From Coprobacillus cateniformis (GTDB lineage Bacteria; Bacillota_I; Bacilli_A; Erysipelotrichales; Coprobacillaceae): a DNA stretch of 64,000 nt. Numbering within the stretch: the stretch's first letter is position 1; each line of letters opens with the position of its first letter. Below, piece by piece: positions 61,501 through 64,000 of the stretch. Location of the stretch: the NCBI RefSeq assembly GCF_009767585.1, contig NZ_WSNW01000001.1:1704090-1768089 (forward strand), in the 5' to 3' direction. The translations under genes were made by a program, and so were the position numbers. The notes under the pieces were generated by a model. It saw only the letters and a list, made by a program, of their open reading frames with translations. It was not told the DNA's origin and searched no databases.

Positions 61501-64000
61501 ACCTTAATTGTCTATTATCAGTTGAAAGTTGCCAAAGATAATTTACCAATGGTATATGTTGATGAAGATAAAGATTTATCAACTACAAATGACCAGCACC
61601 CTGCTTATTTCCCACGTGCTGGAGAATATTATCAGATAAAAGAAGAATACTTATCTTATTATGGAGCCCGTAATGGACAGGCTTATCCTTTCTCAAATAA
61701 TTATACTAACGAAAGTGTATATCCTCGCGCTATTCAAAATAGTGATCGTTTAATGGATATGGATTATTTACTTCATGATATTGGTATGAGTGCACAGTTA
61801 AATGATAATGTGGATAAATGGGAATTCTTAAAGGATAGTTATGTTTATATTCCAGGAGATGGTAGTACAGATCCTTTAGCAAATACAAGATATGGTGGTG
61901 GAAACAAAGTTCTTGGGGACTATGATATTTCATCATTGAAGAATATGCAAAAAACGATTTATTCTCCTGGAACAACAGATCCAAATGGCGCTGGCAAAGA
62001 TTCATTACCAGAAAGTCAGAAAACAAGCATGAAAGTTTCAACTTGGGATAGAGACTGGTATGAAATTGTTATGGAACCAAGAATCTTTCATATCAATAAT
62101 TGGGGAAGTGATACACCTATTATTTGGGCACAAAATAGAATTCATTTAGAAAAAGCATGGTTAGTAAGTGCTAGTGAATTTGTCAATACTGATCCACATT
62201 CTGAAAATCGTAAGTATGAAACAACGAGTGGTGATGGACTTACAGATGGAAGACCATCTAATCCAAATTACAAAATTAATCCTGGACGTTCATCTGCTAC
62301 AGATGAATATCAAAGAAATGATTTACATAAACTTACAGATGATAACTACGAAGTAGCATTAGAATATAATGAAAAGTTCACAACAAAATTACAGGCTCTC
62401 AATTATGGGGATTGGGATTTGAGTCAGGGTATAGAGTTTACTTATACAATGCCAAGAGGAATTGAACCACTTATCTTCGATAATGATGGTCATGTTGATA
62501 TGAGTAAATTTAAAGCAGAAATTTTAAGTTCTATTAATGGTGTAGATAGTAGTGGAGTCAATGAAGCGTATACGTCATTAGTCTTAAATGATACTAATTT
62601 TGCAGTAGAAATTCTACAGCGTCCAACAGATGGAACATATAAGTATAGTGCACCAACACAAGCACAAGATCCAATCTGGAAAACAGCTGATAAAGATGAT
62701 TATCCAACTGGAGAAGAAACATCTCCTTGGGTTATTAAAATTATTGTGAAAGAAAATTTAAAGAAATGGTTTAACAGAGGTGCAGATTTAGGATATAAGA
62801 TGAATGTCTATATTCCTTCACATGTCTATTCAACAAATGATAATGAAGAATGGTTTGATAGATTACAAACAAGACCATATGTTGAAGATACAACAAATAC
62901 TGATCATTATTATTATCAAATTCTTGATATTGATCACTGGGAAGGAACAACACGAGAAAACATGCAGCATAATCAACGTTATGGCATGGATTATATGTGG
63001 TATCGTGGAGATGGAAATACATCAAGTTATTATTTCCGTCATGGTACATATTATTACTACAATGGCTCAATGAATATGCCATATATCAATGGATATAATA
63101 TTCAAAATCAAGAAGTTCGTATTCAAGAGAACGGACAGGGATTCAATATAGGAATCCCTATTGAGAATAATTATTCATATTACTTGGCAAATAATCAAGA
63201 CCGTTATAGTCAAACAGGTACTCGAGCAGTTATGAGAAAACCTCTTCTACGCCAATGGACTACTGTTGGTGATGATAAAACTGGGAAAACGTTATCTGAT
63301 TATTATTTAGAAGCAGAAGGTGGTCAAACTGATTTCAATATTCATGTTGAGAATAAGTACTATTATGATGAATTAGGTTCTGATTGGGAAAATTATTATA
63401 GCAATAGTTATGCAACTGGCTCTAAAGAACAACACAGTTATGCGACAGATGGTGGATCAAGAGGAACATATTATCTACCAGTTGTTACAAATATTCTTCC
63501 ATATGGTATTGCACCAGTTGGCGTAGATAACAGTAGTGGTACATCAAATATAGGAATATTCTCAACCAAAGCAAACGAAAACATAAATCGTGAATTAAAT
63601 TGGGAGTTATTAAATATAGATGGAAGTGCACTTACAGGATCTGAAAAAGATCTCTATGATGTAGAAGTTGAATATATCTATATTCCACGTTTGGATGAAG
63701 ATGGTAACGAAGTTATCAAAGATGGGGAAGTGGTTACCGAAGGAAGATATGTTGTGAGATTCTATGCAAAAGCAAACAGTGAAGCAGGTGACCCAGCATT
63801 AGAAGCAAAAATCAAGTCTGGAGAAGGACGAACATTCTCATTTGAAACCTTTGCATATTCAACACCAAAACTTGATACATTAAGTGGGGACACGCTTTCT
63901 GGTTTAGGTGATTCATTTGAAAACAATTACACATATATTTCAAGCAAGTTAGATAATTTTAAAGCTTTAATAGATGAAGATATACCTACCAATGGTTATA
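52561..64000 (+). CDS. Giant secreted surface protein (adhesin-like), more than 3,800 residues, C-terminus outside window
   Basis: One open frame runs from ATG 52561 to the window end (3,813 codons). The N-terminus has a basic stretch (KWRKRTKK), a hydrophobic core (IVCSILTLAMLVQYLPVSF) and a likely signal-peptidase site at VFA-AN. The rest has the composition of long beta-rich cell-surface proteins: many D, N, T, S and Y, almost no Cys, alternating strand patterns. I recognise no enzyme and no exact repeats; phrases such as YDKIPTDYVSVESGTLQFKWLD and FTYRVELWNRS recall DUF11-type surface domains (weak). Anchor signals, if any, lie beyond the window. Its expression is probably governed by the invertible promoter and structured leader just upstream. 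Confidence 0.85.
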   Translation, partial: MEEIRKSYKWRKRTKKIVCSILTLAMLVQYLPVSFLRDVFAANVEARAISVSFLNDGSGGNLKPAGVGNYLLSTGEQMSLYLKIKAEWNDNEGYAKGTKMTLKLPWFYYSESGVILQTFDRNEVIAQNPDVEFIGGVEAKLSSTETNWVVPQPTDQEQWGSDKDGAKAYRRQQLEIQSTPTNLFKGSATPEVTFKFFTLGDNVIPENTSASIALGASYVNFYDSSTNEPSPTGYVIQPGSTPSGNEDKSDLRAINIVNSNLNWETKITSVSTPVLWDKYNYAVYKVNIKNTSEDANSKIDYFHFMLQVPNSVNNAGRGVLEQDMMAWKWDSSTGSLVPNTDISDHARDFSFGGKYGEGGALIWDVTGKDLSDWSIDDEGSKMASEYNYIYSMPGEIGVKIDKEKGGELKKDEERSYYVAVPYVNNFGSDYSHTVKLKQTIYFGGRDLAWSKDSDVTSSFIRQKVDFEHNKYVEENKSPVTKKNGYLGQNETYYLDSFKNTSNTPVFNSYAVDTLPEHYQFNGIRIEMNNNSSDLIDWFYHTTAENGGTPATSDPLEFITLKFIDDQDRDLYVSLKELGATVTQTSNDNKNIWEINDLDQKIKDYLDSHTDYQFSRDIKFSFKERIAVNETFDGRIAVIGKTNYLLEYENTLNTFYERWNWTPYTTAESVPGYDKQLQQIKDPVTAIIDGERAKPLIGGFGVYHDEAEDGTVTDIMNSLTNSSGEKYQAVSLADPQSAIRFEVGTGTTSMMIPSYLQIDGLLKVNSNNAYIGLVASNIYLSPDLLNSSKIKTIDLYSATGTKIQLTWSQLQAYLDSSKGSITIPQSAWQPNNGIQISHLVKIIINFDEFNGNIPLNNGLNSYVEINGTPNATGVHRFNGLFSTLYNDYPAVAEIGNIVEDVKTTEAILEVQRIKPKIEASANWYGQSSTNINSPLIVPNKNSTLNPTDPTYYQFKIGNESESAALNVHLTLDLLSVKNVDLSGQTLIKGFNTEKIVIKSGYDKAMTIDHIEFFDYDAPTNGTPTFQIGQDELANYIDSHGDIVIESSAFSSVMTRLKTVRIVTEKFEKLIVNNDSVIINVYGDSDSYNSYYQDKRLEASLLFEPVGPLYNDDDKKQESAAFSVQSGQLTISNDIYQRDVQSGYITKNTNTDQNEKTLGVPYARDFTYRVELWNRSLSILDDVDTLIELPQINDGGFHPTSIVIYEDLLKQYGVFEKMTFIQKQTPIQSLFGDDSNITMTYNPMNHTIGNSEKTYQLDSQGCFVIPIEDIAGDQSLESIMLTGQKFVINDGLDIKPFLEINGWADSPINTSHILNTLATHYIDGLRGLDNTKYTVNTKDTANAYISKLYYDTTIVAGYNDNQSNVKFTKTATPREHVRMRYRNGGYWNDNSELEVGYKGLGSYAVDFRQYLNTGSNLPGDDAMSGQEHQSMNYIKATSFNTAATVKMNVTLPTQSFEAYYLRIDERAKDYIDSIEVTRSDGSSYIIDGNDIRSHFQAEESGYGRINLLQNNESFSNEQFFKTEEENYYKSPDTNYNAKNPIKSAVITLKINQEETTTLDNGETKVNTPDYGTWWNDSDESTKYMFEFAGRFYKVGQAKASVSSSVIIGSDSKHNSIERQTTGTSSQPSGNSWSFRNYYQHTDSYGWGATTAKYKADDLYSNADVVIVRDFNRILKGATTDEKNDYNIQAKIGDSNQYYINFSRASRTANAGFNTTSENYESGVTGNWVRQDPDDWSGRVGYTDHVSINDTLGLIEPDETYEYRGTLTTGLDFHKQIVNYMHEDKAIELVLGTGKTQALQNTNKQTILIKKSDLVKVGDYYTLQFDNSADQMSDEDAEGIVTELKDGVLHLKKHQYILSFRALLWDIQGNGEYLSEIKNNHYNYVDADGNIQNGIDGLGNANDIIVRVKPYMVYENNSTKIAQATNTATTKTYHDYDLNTGYNSYMFDDWAHKDQTYDSAYIMGYRIPFKAGHNIVAMGKTPIDSKDAVTADGNKQITDYLTSDGHSYEMLNGQTHKITQNITPTNVQFGVKLYNQTVNNPTDRSVPARIKKVVTDDALNEFYRLRNLYIPIQWIYKNDETATGTEKGQWFKMSQIQMRINGKDIVIKPNATGDTLEVSGLNLLVTTIPLDTIKSVNGQNCYVINMEEFARKNYTSLVTEQNGLAKSYVASFKITLEANNPLFTDDTSVLSNGEYLTASKTDGYTYFYDGTYVDRPIQEFKDDSWTANSVPTFGQTGNEYSPYSNSVASVSGRRQVYNYVEKSSVVFSSIDNNADTYSDVTSANKLIDYNLRNAVSILEPELTKKRGTNGELFAYDKVEKSETSGGKQTEVDLNHLMPYDYIEYTLSSKSHNNSEIPLERNHLTMEVEKGQQIVGWQLILSDQDSENIIDKATGHAITADDISVTLSNGSDKLENIQAGKDYSLNADQKDSHYRKIELVIGSEGTQVQPGQYIKVKIITQLTDELKTLTTTFEDKVLNTNAYIYAEAKHGYAQYAIEGYNSSDYTNGGMSNNGWDLTHQNPNPYTTRNDISNTDKISYFRYQRNDEDTSLPAKSRYNVRMHNTLKYYDNDPLTIEYKFDRNDRLFEGQGATLTVKDIKNDTMHFVDEQTVTVDFLDKDRYRGFTLTKIPTVSILKSEGGDIYYPDDLVTKAGYDNMKDIRVQYKISHPKTRASDTWVTVDYANLPDEDTMAQITAIRWTYFDVYSGYEVSGSPYKDIIEFDNVVLTGEGRYEDIRQDTDASGVMDDTYLAVSTANIDHQQNHVETKNVMVGDVETNIPVERAVVLNDIKVEEEEIYREVPQVILHPQVFDSENDASANYNETAQQKLGYRPEDTYWQKITLINREMVNASDVQNARQGTLINPTIYDKIPTDYVSVESGTLQFKWLDIDGNPVAGNYSIRENVIENNESYDYGGKMIYEKSDLVKTAQWKPIYESGRLYENGTKPFDDLIIDANHTMKTHYTVKTYTIIDNSTGKPITMNIGDTLIVYYQLKVAKDNLPMVYVDEDKDLSTTNDQHPAYFPRAGEYYQIKEEYLSYYGARNGQAYPFSNNYTNESVYPRAIQNSDRLMDMDYLLHDIGMSAQLNDNVDKWEFLKDSYVYIPGDGSTDPLANTRYGGGNKVLGDYDISSLKNMQKTIYSPGTTDPNGAGKDSLPESQKTSMKVSTWDRDWYEIVMEPRIFHINNWGSDTPIIWAQNRIHLEKAWLVSASEFVNTDPHSENRKYETTSGDGLTDGRPSNPNYKINPGRSSATDEYQRNDLHKLTDDNYEVALEYNEKFTTKLQALNYGDWDLSQGIEFTYTMPRGIEPLIFDNDGHVDMSKFKAEILSSINGVDSSGVNEAYTSLVLNDTNFAVEILQRPTDGTYKYSAPTQAQDPIWKTADKDDYPTGEETSPWVIKIIVKENLKKWFNRGADLGYKMNVYIPSHVYSTNDNEEWFDRLQTRPYVEDTTNTDHYYYQILDIDHWEGTTRENMQHNQRYGMDYMWYRGDGNTSSYYFRHGTYYYYNGSMNMPYINGYNIQNQEVRIQENGQGFNIGIPIENNYSYYLANNQDRYSQTGTRAVMRKPLLRQWTTVGDDKTGKTLSDYYLEAEGGQTDFNIHVENKYYYDELGSDWENYYSNSYATGSKEQHSYATDGGSRGTYYLPVVTNILPYGIAPVGVDNSSGTSNIGIFSTKANENINRELNWELLNIDGSALTGSEKDLYDVEVEYIYIPRLDEDGNEVIKDGEVVTEGRYVVRFYAKANSEAGDPALEAKIKSGEGRTFSFETFAYSTPKLDTLSGDTLSGLGDSFENNYTYISSKLDNFKALIDEDIPTNGY

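Noticed and set aside
57014..63082. Short frames on both strands inside the giant gene
   Set aside because: All are contained in the 11.4-kb open frame and are chance products of its AT-rich sequence.

Overview
The window is AT-rich DNA from a Gram-positive bacterium. The gene families (RNase M5, YabG spore protease, Noc, Rrf2, YhgE/Pip, mannose-family PTS, ECF transporter, KTGD-type surface protein) point to a spore-forming, anaerobic, gut-type Firmicute. An Erysipelotrichia / Coprobacillaceae-like lineage is my best guess, but the sequence does not prove it. I found no rRNA, tRNA or CRISPR array.

Layout. 1-14.8 kb: a cut-off M20 amidohydrolase; a MarR regulator with a giant 2-hydroxyacyl-CoA dehydratase activase-type protein; two lipoproteins; an OpuC/EgtU-type ABC importer whose permease-binding-protein gene is interrupted by a frameshift on a slippery heptamer; an alpha/beta hydrolase; an EAL-domain membrane protein; an M42 aminopeptidase; and an Rrf2 regulator divergent from a YhgE/Pip membrane protein. 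17-24 kb: a HAD phosphatase, an intracellular Cu/Zn-SOD-like protein, a lipoprotein, RNase M5 overlapped with a KptA RNA 2'-phosphotransferase, a NiaX-like vitamin transporter under a perfect palindrome, an Rpn-type nuclease, an IS3-family element sitting in the loop of a former terminator, and NiaR. 24-32 kb: housekeeping block rsmA-yabG-ispE-glmU-prs, then a bactofilin, TatD and a YabE-like 3D-domain protein. This is the Bacillus yabD-prs neighbourhood in permuted order. 32-41 kb: a mannose-family PTS operon (IIA, IIB, IIC, IID), a HAD phosphatase, three mannose-6-phosphate-isomerase-type genes and a GntR/UTRA regulator. 41-51 kb: a PstS-like membrane protein, a CoA-binding protein, mnmG, rsmG, a large repeat-rich surface protein and noc.

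51-64 kb holds the most interesting system. A complete tyrosine recombinase is followed by two perfect 26-bp inverted repeats. Each repeat is built like a tyrosine-recombinase core site (two 10-bp arms around a 6-bp asymmetric spacer). The 193 bp between them carry a near-consensus promoter pointing away from, and a strong hairpin terminator facing, the next gene. That gene is a secreted protein of more than 3,800 residues that runs off the window. This has the architecture of an invertible ON/OFF switch for a giant surface protein, and the sequence as given looks OFF. The leader between the switch and the gene is itself highly structured and ends in a second terminator-like hairpin, which suggests another layer of control.

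Start sites were chosen from ribosome-binding sites and often differ from the longest possible frame.
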